DNA of 64,000 bases, taken from Protonemura montana (Eukaryota; Arthropoda; Insecta; Plecoptera; Nemouridae). Location of the stretch: assembly GCA_947568835.1 (NCBI GenBank), contig OX387611.1:5832001-5896000 (forward strand), in the 5' to 3' direction. A model generated the notes under the pieces. It was not told the DNA's origin, did not search any database, and worked only from the letters and a program-made list of their open reading frames with translations. This document shows, piece after piece, positions 1-11,500 of this stretch (positions within the stretch are counted from its first letter, which is position 1; each line of letters opens with the position of its first letter). The translations under genes and the position numbers were made by a program.

Positions 1-416
1 TGAAGTTAAGTCGACAACACTCACTAAAACACTAATCTTACTGTCAGAGATAACTGCCTTTATCTTGTAAACACTCATTTATATTCGATGTCAATGACTA
101 ATAACTGATTTATCTTCAAGTGGCTCTAGTCGCTAGCAGGTAACACAATTCTAATTTTAGTCATACGAATTCGTTGGCCGATGTTTTGAGGTGTTCATGT
201 TCAGAACGGTAACCAGGGCACGTCTGTGAAATGCTGATAGAAGTTGTGGTGGTTTGCAGGCACGAAGCGATATTCTGGCACGAAATAGTGAAAAAGTTAA
301 ATCAGACCGACCATTGCCTAAAGTTGCATCACACGTCTAACACAAATTTATGATTCGATTAGGACTTTGTCCACGTTGGTCATTATTCAAAGTTCAAACT
401 TGCTTAATTGATTTAT
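1..416. other. Unannotated AT-rich sequence
   Basis: I see no coding exon, RNA gene or repeat family here. It ends where a 5S-SINE tail begins. Confidence 0.5.
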
Positions 417-606
417 TTGTGGTGTTTAGCGACGCACTGTTTTGACAACAGGCCTTATGGCACTAGTCTGATGGCGTCGGTGAATGAGTGGATGATGATG
501 ATGATGATGATGATGATAATGAACCTAATCTAGCATAAAGGGAATGGAAACCCGGTACTGGCACGTAGCCTACTCCTGTCGAAGAGCACCAAGGGGACCA
601 CCGGCA
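417..606 (-). mobile_element. 5S-SINE, 3' half
   Basis: Read on the minus strand this is the 3' half of the 5S-derived SINE family described at 25388-25836. It holds the core block with GGTGGTCCCCTTGGTGCTC, the CATCATCAT microsatellite and the terminal GCGTCG/CTAAACACC tail. The 5S-like head is missing, so this is a truncated copy. The run of GAT trinucleotides is part of the element. Confidence 0.8.
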
Positions 607-937
607 AATAAAATGTGCGATTCACATTTGTGTCGTTTCCATGCAAAAAAAAAACATGTGTTAAGATCGCATAGAAACGGGAAATTTAAAAAAAAGCCTC
701 GAGATGTGATCTGGTAAATAGCGGCTGAATTTCGGTTATTCTCGGCATTTCGCATGGATTTCGCAATTTCCCGAAAGACGCTTTAGAAAACGCACTATCG
801 AGGCGGAGGTGAAGGCTACTGGCAGTTTTTTAAGGGACAAAGCCGGAAAAGATTCCGTTTTTTTTTATAAATTAGTGGGATGGTAGGGTTGAAAATCCCC
901 TGGAGACGAATTTGCATTTGGGAAGGCAAGCTAATAC

Positions 938-1335
938 GGAAATCTCCTTAAGATTATTATTTAATTTTTATCATTGTGTTCACACATTTAAAATAAAATC
1001 TGACCTATTTTTTCTTTTTATAATCCGATCATAACTTTTCTATTTCTATTTGTTTTAAGAATGGCTAAAATATGAATTCTCGTGGTGGGATGAAAACGGG
1101 CTGTGATTAACTACAGGTAGTTCTGACGTCATTTTGTTGTATCCTTTGCGTTCGCTTCTGTTTCTTGACGTCATACTGACGTCAGAATTCATGTCATAAA
1201 AAATGGCGACCCTCGTTTTCGTACGAGATTGAAACGCAAACATTTTAAACAGAGATATTTTATTCAAAATTGGATTTTGGATTTGGGCTCATTATTTTCT
1301 CACAAAGAAAAAATTGTTTGAAATTTAAAGAGATT
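938..1335 (+). mobile_element. CRE-bearing MITE, copy 1
   Basis: First of three copies (see also 23293 and 49289) sharing about 380 bp. The left end GGAAATCTCCTTAAGATTAT is shared by all copies. It contains CRE-type palindromes (TGACGTCA) near 1125 and 1168 and an adjacent GACGTCAG. The right end is diverged. Short frames across it are not conserved as protein between copies. Confidence 0.75.
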
Positions 1336-2035
1336 ACCTGATTGAAATCGCATAAGGCGGCAATGATGTCGCCCACAACAATAATTTTAGAAGGAGTTTT
1401 CTAAAATCAACTTCAACCATAACTTGGGATTGTTAAAAAGGTAAAGACACTTGGGATTGTCATTGCTTAGCAACAGAAACAAAACAAAAATTCCGGGTAA
1501 AGCAGCAAAAAAAAGACCTCCTGCAGAAAAATTTGAAAACCAAGTGAAAATCTTTTAACGGTACGTGAATATTTTCCTCACTTAACAACCTTTAGATCTT
1601 TTTTGGTTTTGGAATGTAAACATTTTGAGTTTGAAGGTTTTCCTAGCATTCTTTGTGCTTTTTCTAGAGTATCTCTTATGGCATAGCTATAAAAGTCACA
1701 TGATTAATAGTAGCTCTTACTTCTGATTGTCAAAATTAGAGCATACTTGGTGAATAGCTCTGCAATTGAAAGCAAATACACAAATTTAATTGACATTAAC
1801 TGTTTAACTTTTTTTTTTTATGACCAAACTTTTTTACTTTACGGAAAAAACAGATTAACAGAAAATAGCAATGCTTTGTAAATCAATTTTCTGTCAGTCA
1901 CAAAGATAAAAAAATAATAATAATACCTGATTAGCTTCTTCAGTGCAATCAAAAAGAATACTTAAAAGTCACATTTTAATTAAATCAACACAAGACACCA
2001 ATATTGAGTTTTTAAACATAAATATCTATAAAATC
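1336..2035. other. AT-rich sequence, nothing recognised
   Basis: Low-complexity AT-rich DNA with no supported exon. Upstream exon(s) of the gene at 2216 are expected before that point, but I could not identify one here. Confidence 0.4.
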
Positions 2036-2150
2036 TTATGATGGTTTTTAGACTCGTGTCTGCTTGATTTATCCTTAGCGCAAGTTTTTAGAAAAACTAT
2101 TTGAACTGGCTTTTGAACGCTAAGTAAAGGGCTACTAAATTTCCCATTCA
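2036..2150 (-). mobile_element. Penelope-like foldback fragment
   Basis: A copy of the family whose complete insertion is at 32805-33030. The block 'ttttgaacgctaagtaaagggctactaaattt' region (about 2112-2143) and the partner block 'gatttatccttagc' match other copies at 27.6, 58.3 and 63.9 kb. No target-site duplication was found for this copy. Confidence 0.6.
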
Positions 2151-2215
2151 AATCCCATTCATTCATTATTCATCATCATTCCCATTCATTCAAATCTTAT
2201 ATTTCCCAACCACAG

Positions 2216-3250
2216 CGTACGATTTGGCATTCGATAACTGGCCGCACAACATCCTACTCTTCATCGACTTGCTCCTAATTAGTTTGTTGGTCTTCATAAA
2301 CAAGCAAGTCATCGACCTAAAGACGAAGATCGCCAACCTTAACCATAAGACAACAAAATCACCGTCGGCTAACCACACTTTCCAAGGTCAGTTAAAGCAG
2401 CATTTACCAGTAAAAATTAATTTTTACTATCAATTTGGAAGATTTAATAATGAAATTTGGACTACAAAAAAAAAACTCCTGTGTCCACGGCCGTCCATGC
2501 AGAAATTGCCAAAGTCCGCGTTTTTCGGCTTGGGTACTTAGAAAAAAACTCCCATAAGAAATAACCCATAGTGCTTTTTCGACCCCTAGCACCTAGACAA
2601 ACCTCTCATCAGATAAAATTCAAAGAATTTGAGAATATTTCTCTATTCTTCCTCTGTATTGAAATAATTTTGCTTTACGATACAATTATTCGTTTAGCTA
2701 CAGTATGCGAATTATCGCAGGTATGTAACTAGCATGTTGCATATTTTTGAGCTCTGAGAAGTCTTAGATAATTCATTGCAAATCCATTTTTTCAGAAAAC
2801 TATTTTAAATAGGTCAATTTTAATTCTTACTACATTTAAAAATCTATGGTAAACATTAATTTTGAAGGGTAAATGCCTATTTCAAGATTCGAACTTTTGG
2901 CCTGGTCTAAAAACCAAAAATGGTTCGAACTGGTCTTACCAAGGTCGTCTAACGGTTACTACATACATAAACGACTCTTAGGTTCCTCAAAAAAGCTCGC
3001 CATGAGTTCCGACTGGAATAAAGTGAACGCCAACTGGAGCACCATGCACAAAGGAGTGGTCAGTCCAGATGGAGGTAGCGACGTTTTTCAATTCACCAGA
3101 GAAGGACGTCAGGCGGAAAGAAAAACAGCTGAGGATCCGAATGCAGCCCAGAGAAGAAACCCCCTTAGCAAGGGTGGAAACAAAACGCACGACTCTAAGA
3201 AACAAATGAAGATCCTTCACGTTTACCCACCGGGAATTCATAGGATTTAA
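2216..3250 (+). CDS. Unrecognised small membrane protein, last two exons
   Basis: Two exons are proposed. Exon A is 2216-2386, with acceptor ...CAACCACAG and donor CAAG/GTCAGT. Exon B is 2982-3250, with acceptor CTCTTAG and stop TAA. Exon A ends with one base of a codon and exon B begins with two, so the phases agree and form GGT (Gly). Exon A starts in phase 2, so at least one upstream exon is missing. The visible product is about 145 residues. A hydrophobic segment (NILLFIDLLLISLLVFI) lies near the start of exon A, followed by a basic stretch. Exon B is polar, rich in Lys, Arg, Ser and Gly, and ends VYPPGIHRI. I do not recognise the family. One transmembrane helix with a soluble basic tail is the only structural inference. 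A polyadenylation signal lies at 3465-3470. Splicing is inferred from sequence only. Confidence 0.55.
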
Positions 3251-3450
3251 AAAAATGGCCAAGAAATATCGAAGATGAAGAAATGGTTGACAATGAGGCG
3301 AAAAGTCGAAGGAAACAACGTGGAGGACGCTAAGAAACAAATTAAGATCTCTCACATTTATCCATCAGGACTTTATAGCATTTAAAAATGGTGAAGACAT
3401 TTCGAAGAAGGAGGCAGAGTGGACAATGCGGCGAGTAGTAAAATCAGGTG
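3191..3450 (+). repeat. Tandem duplication of the gene's 3' end
   Basis: Two diverged copies with an offset of 135 bases (3191-3325 and 3326-3450). Each contains GAC-CTAAGAAACAAAT-AAGATC, a codon run for Lys-Lys-Gln-x-Lys-Ile-x-His-x-Tyr-Pro, and a TAA stop after Ile. The first copy ends the predicted protein; the second lies in the 3' untranslated region and would encode a similar tail. Confidence 0.7.
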
Positions 3451-3464
3451 TACAGCTTTAGTTC

Positions 3465-3470
3465 AATAAA
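3465..3470 (+). terminator. Polyadenylation signal AATAAA
   Basis: AATAAA about 215 bases after the stop of the gene at 2216-3250. It fits the end of that transcript. Confidence 0.5.
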
Positions 3471-3594
3471 AACTTTTGATTTCGTGAGAACCTAACCGTG
3501 ATTTTCGATCTATGTTATTTTTTAAATTTTTGTTGAATAGTTGGTTTCCAAGATGATTGAGATATCAGTTTGATATCATATTTTTTGAGATATC

Positions 3595-3722
3595 GTCTCA
3601 AAAAGCCGGTGTCCAAGTAGCTCAATGGTTTAGAGCAACAACCGCGATAGGTGGAGATCGGGGTTCGAGTCCCCGTTTGGGGATCAATTTTTGAGACGGT
3701 TATAGTGTTCATAATAATAAAA
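3595..3722 (+). mobile_element. tRNA-derived SINE (family A)
   Basis: A tRNA-like head with A-box TAGCTCAATGGTTTAGAGCA and B-box GGTTCGAGTCC, followed by the family tail ATCAATTTTTGAGACGGTTA and GTGTTCATAATAATAAAATA. The extra T in the D-loop and the fused tail argue for a retroposon rather than a working tRNA gene. Confidence 0.8.
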
Positions 3723-3798
3723 TATCAGTATCTTCTGCATATGGTTTACCTGTGTATGGCTTGGATTGGGAAGGTCCCAGGTTCAATTTATATAACAT

Positions 3799-3809
3799 TA
3801 TTTGGTTGT

Positions 3810-3840
<31 letters not shown>

Positions 3841-4208
3841 TTTTCCATGAAACATTTTGTTACAATGTTGAACGGATTAGCGCCCTCTTAATAATAAAAA
3901 TACAATAAAATACAGAATTTAAATATGTACAGTAAAATCACAAATAATTATTTGTAGTCAAAAATTCATTTAAACTATAAAAACAATTTGTAACTAAGAA
4001 TTTATGTAGAGCTGATTTGAACTGGGATAGCGAGTCACTTGATTTAAAATGTTCGGGTAGCTTGTTAAAAATGGTAGGGCAAGCTCCACCGATCTGTTTT
4101 ATGAACTTAGTCGTTCTGTATTTATTAATAGATAAGTTATGTGGGTGCCTGGTATCGTGATCGTGTATATCCCTATTAACCTTATATAAAAGCCTTAAAT
4201 TGCGATGT
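3799..4208 (-). mobile_element. 5'-truncated LINE, C-terminal end of ORF2
   Basis: On the minus strand a frame runs from about 4208 to a stop at 3940-3938. It contains DHDTRHPHNLSI, KYRTTKFIKQ, ACPTIFNKLPE and SLSQFKSALHKFL, the pattern typical of the extreme C-terminus of Jockey/CR1-type LINE reverse transcriptases. A 3' untranslated part follows and ends in a TAAA microsatellite at 3804-3841. There is no catalytic domain; it is a dead fragment. Confidence 0.8.
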
Positions 4209-4228
4209 TCAACTTTTTAGTTTGTATC

Positions 4229-4254
4229 TGACCAGCTGACCAGCTGACCAGCTG
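4229..4254 (+). repeat. 9-bp direct repeat, three units
   Basis: Three units of CTGACCAG in tandem. No function is evident. Confidence 0.8.
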
Positions 4255-5454
4255 GGGTAACATTTTTCTGTACATGTTGATTTAAATTGCGAAATTTGGT
4301 TAAAAACTTGTGCAATTGGGTTATAATTGTTCAAAATTAAAATCTCAACACTATTGTGACACTTTGAGGGTGATTTGAAAGCGTTTTTTTGGTGAAATAT
4401 TGATAATTGTGTTTGAAATTTCCTGCCTAGGAAAATTGGAGCCATGTCTCACAGTTCGATTTTTATTTCATTCAAAACTTGCCTTTTACTCACCCGCAGC
4501 AGTTTGGTAATACTGTTTATGCATGCCTATGAAAGTTATTGAAGAAATTGAGCACAAACGCTGTTATTTACGTTCGTTTTAAGTGAAATAGAAATAATTT
4601 TGCAAAAAGTTTGACAGATGCATTCATTTGTTTGGTTTTTTGACCACTGCAGGGTGAACGAATTCTTAAACTTATCTTTGCGGCAGTGCATTCAGGATAT
4701 TCAAACGTCAATGTCAATGTCAACGTCAATGTCAAATTCTTTTCAAAATCTCTAGAACTGAAGGAAAAACGTGTGAAATTGGCTTATTTTGGTTCTTTAT
4801 TCAGGATTTAATCCAACTACGTCTTTTTCACGGTGATTTTAAAGAGCATTATTATAGTAAAGTATCAAAAATATTGTTGGTGTCTTGGCTAGCAAGATGA
4901 AAAATAGCCACTTGACAAGCCCGTGGCATTCTTGTGGAGGTTATTTACACGTCAAAAAGGTTTGGAAAGTTAAACAATCTATTAACACAACTATTGGAAT
5001 CTTTTGTAAACATATTTAAAGATATTTATTGTAAATAGTATACGAAAGACAAGAAATTTCTTAAAATACGACGATTTTTCTCCATCCCCAGCCTAGACAA
5101 GATCACACAGTTGATTCCAAGCCATCAATGATATTTGTGACAAATATGTAAATCAATAACAATCCTAACTTTCTTTGCAGGTCTTTTACACATTAAATAG
5201 GGTTTTTAAACAAACAAAACACACTTGATTAGTTTTTTATTGATAATTTTGCCAAAACTAGATTTAAAGTGACATTGACAGATCAAAGATAAACATTTGA
5301 CAGATATCTTTCATCGAATCAGGACGCCGTGGATACTTATTTTATTTTCGAGGATGCCGTGATTATTCAACAGGTATTTAAATTCAAAACGTCATTAATG
5401 ACGGAGTGCAGTTTTATCAAATCTAATCCAAATAAGCAATCTAAGTTTAATACG
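4255..5454. other. AT-rich sequence, nothing recognised
   Basis: No supported exon. A short run of GTCAAT hexamers occurs at about 4705-4735. Confidence 0.4.
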
Positions 5455-6862
5455 GTTTTCTATGGAAGTGTTTAATATTGTATAGTACTTTATGGTGTTA
5501 CATGGTAGTCTATGTTATTCTATGGTATTCTATGGTATTCTATGGAGTTCTATGGTATTCTATGGTATTCTATGGTATTCTATGATATTCTATGGTATTC
5601 TATGGTATTCTATGGTATTCTATAGTATTCTATGGTATTCTATGGTAAACTATGGTATTCCAAGGTATTCTATGGTATTCTATGGAGTTCTATGGTATTC
5701 TATGATATAGTTTGGTATTCTATGGTATTCTATGGTATTTTATGGTATTCTATGGTATTCTATGGTATTCTATGGTATTCTATGGTATTCTATGGTATTC
5801 TATGGAGTTCTATGGTATTCTATGATATTGTTTGGTATTCTATGATATTGTATGGTATTCTATGGTATTCTATGGAGTTCCATGGTATTCTATGGTATTC
5901 TATGGAGTTCTATGGTATTCTATGATATTTTTTGGTATTCTATGATATTGTATGGTATTCTATGGTATTCTATGGTATTCTATGGTATTCTATGGAGTTC
6001 TATTGTATTCTATGGTATTCTATGGTATTCTATGATATTGTTTGATATTCTATGGTATTCTATGGTATTCTATGGTATTCTATCGTGTACTATGGTATTC
6101 TATGGAGTTCTATGGTACTCTATTATATTTTTTGGTATTCTATGATATTGTATGGTAATGTATGGTATTGTATGGTATTCTATGGTATTATATGGTATTC
6201 TATGGTATTCTATGGTATTCTATGGCATTGTTTGGTATTTTATGATATTCTATTGAGTTCTATGGTATTCTATGATATTGTTTGGTATTTTATGGTATTC
6301 TATGGTATTGTTTGGTGATCTATGGTATTCTATGATATTGTTTGGTATTCTATGGTATTCTATGGTATTCTATTGAGTTCTATGGTACTCTATTATATTT
6401 TTTGGTATTCTATGATATTATATGGTATTCTATGGTATTCTATGGTATTCTATGACATTGTTCGGTATTTTATGATATTCTAGTGAGTTCTAGGGTATTC
6501 TATGATATTTTTTTTGTATTCTATGATATTGTATGGTATTCTATGGAGTTCTATGGTATTCTTTGGAGTTCTTTGGTATTCTATGATTTTGTTTGGTATT
6601 CTTTGGTATTCTATGGAGTTCTATGGTAGTCGATGATATTATTTAGTATTCTATGGTATTCTATGGTATTCTATGGTATTCTATGGTATTCTATGGAGTT
6701 CTTTGGTATTCTATGATATTGTTTGGTATTCTATGGTATTCTTTGGAGTTCTATGATATTCTATGAAATTCTATTGAGTTATATGGTATTCTATGGTATT
6801 CTATGGAGTTCTATGGTATTCTATGGTATTTTATGGAATTTTATGGTATTTAACAATATTGT
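5455..6862 (+). repeat. 10-bp satellite (TATGGTATTC)
   Basis: About 1.4 kb of a decanucleotide array with point variants (GGAGTTC, GATATTG, GTATTA). Variants repeat in a higher-order pattern, for example GATATTGTTTGG. Reading frames remain open for 70-100 codons because the unit has few stop-like variants. The encoded 'MVFYGILWYS' repeats are a by-product of the array, not a protein. Confidence 0.95.
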
Positions 6863-7021
6863 TAGGTGTTGTTTGGCACTTTAGGTTGTGGCCCTATTTA
6901 AAACTTTTGGAACGGCATCTGACAAATTTCGAAAACTTTTTAAAATATGCTTCAAGTCAAGTAAAATATAAATCAAAATGCCCACTCCCTCAAAATCTTA
7001 AGGTGCCGTTAGGCATCGGGT

Positions 7022-7625
7022 TCTGCTAGTTTAAAATAAAATCAGACTTGTTTTTGTATACAAATAATGCGCAGTCATAAATATACTGGGAAAATAGAGT
7101 TAAAACATTATATTTGATAAAAAATTTGCGTACACTGGTTCGACCTCTGACTCTGGCTACAATTCTGATGGCTTTCTTTTGGATTTTGAAAATACTTTGA
7201 GCAAGTGTTGAGTTCCCCCAAAACATTAAACCATACTTCATAACAGAGTGGAAGTAGGCGTGATAAACCATAAGTACCGTCTCAAAGTTAGCTAGGGTGG
7301 CTATTTTCCTGAGAGCATAACAGGCTACAGTTAACTTAGGAGAAAGCATGACAATATGATGGTGCCACTTGAAATGTTGATCAATTTGAATGCCCAAAAA
7401 CTTTGTGATAGCTACCATTTCGAAACAATTGCTAAAATGCTTACGGTTATCTCTGTCGTTAGTAAATAAAATACATTTAGATTTGGAGTTATTAAGAACC
7501 AATTTGTTAGCAAGAAACCAGACATTAAGCCTGGAGATAGCATTACTCATACGAGTATCTAGTTCCTCAAAAGTATCACCAACAACGACTACACTAGTGT
7601 CGTCGCATTATTTGATGATATAGTA
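7022..7625 (-). mobile_element. 5'-truncated LINE reverse transcriptase
   Basis: The minus-strand frame starts inside the catalytic region at a degraded box (stop-Cys-Asp-Asp-Thr in place of Tyr/Phe-Ala-Asp-Asp-Thr, about 7610-7595). It continues through LNVWFLANKLVLN, SKCILF, FLGIQID, YALRKIA, YHAYFHSVMKYGLMFWG and KIQKKAIRIV to 7026. This order is the thumb and C-terminal part of Jockey-like LINE RTs. An in-frame stop precedes the Asp-Asp pair and no palm or endonuclease domain is present. The 3' end lies about 160 bases from the 10-bp satellite. Confidence 0.85.
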
Positions 7626-8595
7626 TTTAATTTAATTTATAACTTATAATTTATTTATAGATCATTTATTTTGTCACAATCGGCAGGTTTAAAATGAATA
7701 AGACATGTCAGATAATTACAATCATTTACAATTGCTGTTCGATTGAATTACAGTATGTCTGCCTTGCATTTGGGTGGTCCCAGATTCAACCCTGAAGGCG
7801 ATATATCCTAGTTTTTAGAGCGTCCTGCGTCCGAAAGGTTCTAGGTTCGATACTGGTTGATGGCTATCCTAGTAGTGAGTTCATTTCGCCGCAGCAGTTT
7901 TCCTGAATTTTGATAAAAATTGCATTTTGGGGAGAAGTGAAATTATTTCCAAAAAAACTTGGTTAGGGCAAAGTTAATATCTTCGATTTTTTTCTTGTAT
8001 CACAAAACAGTTTTTCCCTTAACTTTAAAAGAATTCACTTTACACTGGGGCTTTGCGAACGCAAATTGAGATGCGTTGTAAAGCAAGCGTAGAGGATGAT
8101 AAAATGTGAAGCCGACCAATCAAAGCAGAAAAGCCAAAATTCACAAAACACACCGGAAATTTGTGAAACAAAAAACACACATTCGGGGTCATAACTTCAT
8201 AACAACTTAATTGCGATGTATTTCTTATCTTTGCAAAGTTTGGTGAAAAATATAAAACAAATTTAGCGATACAGCTCATAAAGGTTTAAAAAAAATTTGA
8301 AAAAAAATTAAATTTTGAATAGTTTCAAAACTTTTTAACAAATTTTGTTGAAAAATACAGAGGATCTAAGTTGAGTTCATGAAAATATTCTTTGCAAATT
8401 TCATTGGAATCAGAGCAGGCGTTTAGCCACAAGAGTGCGAACAAAAACGCAATCAAACAAAAACACAAATGTTTTTTTCTGCGATAGGTAAAATTAAAGA
8501 TTTTACTTTGCTCATCAAAATTTCGCAGACATCAATTTGTACTGAGGACAAGAGGTCAACTTTTCCAAATATCTTCACGAAACCTCTAAGCCAAT
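7626..8595. other. Mostly unrecognised; tRNA-like scraps
   Basis: AT-rich DNA with two B-box-like strings near 7775 (CCCAGATTCAACCC) and 7838 (TTCTAGGTTCGATACTGG). They may be eroded tRNA-SINE pieces. No exon is supported. Confidence 0.3.
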
Positions 8596-11500
8596 CTAAA
8601 AATGGCTTCCGACAAATTCGCCCAACCACTTTAATTCGTTATTTCCCAAAAAGCGTTTGACATTTCGTCCAGAGGCCGAGACGCAAAGAAAACACACAGT
8701 TGAGCGACGTTCAAAGGTTCCATTACGCCGCTCAATGCACATGGGGCTTCCTACCCGCTGCAAAGACGTCGTTAATTCGAGATGATCTTGTCAAAAACAC
8801 TTAGGCCAAGTGGAAAGTCAACGAAAACTTCTCGGAGCTAAGCGTACGTCGATTGGATTCGATAGCTGGCTAACTGTACCACCAGCCGAGTGCTTTTCTT
8901 TAGCGTTCAAATGCCGGAAAAACTATCGCTAGCCGGGCTTCACTCACCTGAACTATTATCCCTTTTGCGATGGTCAGTGGAATTTTTTATACCATTAAAA
9001 AGTGGACTCAAATATTTTTTAATGTTATCGAACGTTTTGGCGTGTTGGAAACACCGGTCCTCGTGTGATCACTGGAGTTAAGCAAAACTGCGCTGGGTCA
9101 GATATTGGATGGGTGGCCACCAAACGGTTTGGCGTGTTGAAAACACCGGTCCTCATGTGATCACCGAAGTTAAGCAACACTGTGCTGGGTCAGGTATTGG
9201 ATAGTTTACCAACGAACACAGTTTGGAGTTACAGACATTTTTTTTCAATTTTTAAGCCACAATCAAAGTAAAGTTCTATCTTGTTTACCTATGACAACTT
9301 AATGTGAAAAAATAAAAGGTAGCGCATCTGGTTCCGGATCCACAACGGAGGTTAAAGTATAGCTTTGGAGTTTAAAAACGATCAAATAATCACAGATGAT
9401 TTGAAATCTGATTTAAATTGTTAATGCTTAAAAATTGCAAGTCATTTTATAAGAAAAAAAAAAAATCTTTTCGAATTCACGTTTGAGCACTAGTTTTTGC
9501 GGGGTATTACTAGTGTAAAAATAAAAAATTGTGTTTCCAGATTTTTAGAGCTTACTAACTCGGTGATAAAATGACTAAATGAATACTTGAAAGGAAAGCT
9601 TAAACTCCACTTTAGGGATCCAGCCGGCGGTATTTGTCTTATAAAAAAAAATAAAGCTAGCGAACGAAAAAGCTAGGCTTGCCACCTTTAGAAAAATATC
9701 AGAATTCCATTAGCGATCTACGTGTTCAGATACAAAAGAAAACACTGCAAGAGTATGACGGTATTTGATAATCAGCCTGCTGATAACGCAGTGTTAACGA
9801 AGGATTGACAAACAATGACATATTGACGCACAAAAACATCAGACTAGCGTCATATCGCAGGACTTGCGTAATAACACAGTGTTCCGATATTCAGGTACTT
9901 ATCGATGGAAGAGCAGGGCAAACAAAAGGGTAGCCGCCGCTAGAACGGTCTTGTTGCAGAAAGTATTACAAAAAGATATGCGTTTGAAAGAATATTGAAA
10001 AGCTGTGTGGGAAATTCACATGAAACTACTGTTATTTTAGATTGCGATTATATTTTTTAAATCTTAACTAGAAAGGAGTCTCTGTGCAGGACATTCCGTG
10101 ACAGGGTGCTTGTTTCGCTCCACGCAAAGGAGCGGACACTCGCCGTCGCCTCTGTGCTGGACATTCCGTGACAGGGTGCTTGTTTCGCTCCACGCAAAGG
10201 AGCGGACACTCGCCGTCGCCTCTGTGCTGGACATTCCGTGACAGGGTGCTTGTTTCGCCAAACAGGACCATCCCACGAATTACCTTCATTAAGATCGTAG
10301 ATTCCTTTAAAAAGCCCCTTAGTGAGCAAAACATAAGCAAGGTCATGGTGTAGTTCATACACCCCGAGCTCCAGGCAAGGCTAGGACACGGGACATGGGA
10401 CATGGGGACAGGGTTCACGTTAGGCAGGGCGCGATGGGACAGGGTGGGTTCTTGGCACGCTGCAAGCACAGCCATGGTGTGGTTCATACCCTACGACCTC
10501 CAGGCAAGGCTGGGAAACGAGACATGGGACATGGGGGCAGGGTCCACGTTAGGCAGGGTGCGATGGGACAGGATGGGTCTAAGTTACTCCGTATACAGCC
10601 ATGGTGTGGTATCTTGGGCAATATATGGTAAATATTGCGCAATTTGTTCTTCTGGTCTATAAAGTCACAAGATATTTTATTAATAAAGATAGATTAGGTT
10701 TTTCTTCCACGCAATCTCCAGGTTTGCCACACACGTGCTCGAAAACTGACTTGTTATCACCATCAGTCAGTTGCTTGTTACGGTTGGTAACAGATGGTAA
10801 GACGCTAACAGGCTGCTTAGCATTTACTCTCTTAACGAGTTGACCAATTTCTTGTTTTTTTATTATTAGTTTGGATAAAATCTCTGGTTCTCGTGGTGGA
10901 CTTTTTAAGCTTTTTAAAGCATTACTCACTTTAACAAATAATTCTTTTCGGTTGAGGCGGCACCGGTTTCCGGGCGGCATTAGGAGAAAATGTCATTTCA
11001 AGAAATTCTGCTAATCATCTTTGCTAATTTTCGCCATTTGCAATTCCATCTGAAGCTTATGTGGTGTCAGGTTTGTTTCTTTCGTGACCTTACGAGAACT
11101 TTTCAACCAATAGTAAAAATATTAGGAATTATTTTGACCACAAACATTCTAGAATCGCAAAAGCAAATTCCTCATGTTTTTGAAAAAACGCTGGGGGCAG
11201 TCCTTATGGTAGTATCTTCTCTCACGGGCTAGACTGTAGCAATGCAGGGGACAGTCCTTGTGCAGGTATCTTCTCTCACGGGCTAGACTGTAGCAATGCA
11301 GGGGACAGTCCTTGTGCTGGTATCTTCTCTCACGGGCTAGACTGTAGCAATGCAGGGACAGTCCTTATGGTAGTATCTTCTCTCACGGGCTAGACTGTAG
11401 CAATGCAGGGGACAGTCCTTGTGCTGGTATCTTCTCTCACGGGCTAGACTGTAGCAATGCTTGGGGGCAGTCCTTATGCTGGTATCTTCTCTCACAGGCT

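Noticed and set aside
1055..1267. 70-codon minus frame also seen at 23317-23532
   Set aside because: Lies in the CRE-bearing MITE; it is disrupted in the third copy and not conserved as protein.
5492..6318. Series of 'MVFYGILWYS' repeat frames
   Set aside because: Direct translation of the 10-bp satellite; frames shift and overlap freely.
9029..9205. Possible 5S rRNA genes in tandem
   Set aside because: Only the internal promoter region matches; the 5' and 3' thirds of 5S rRNA are missing and the modules are diverged and shared with SINE copies.
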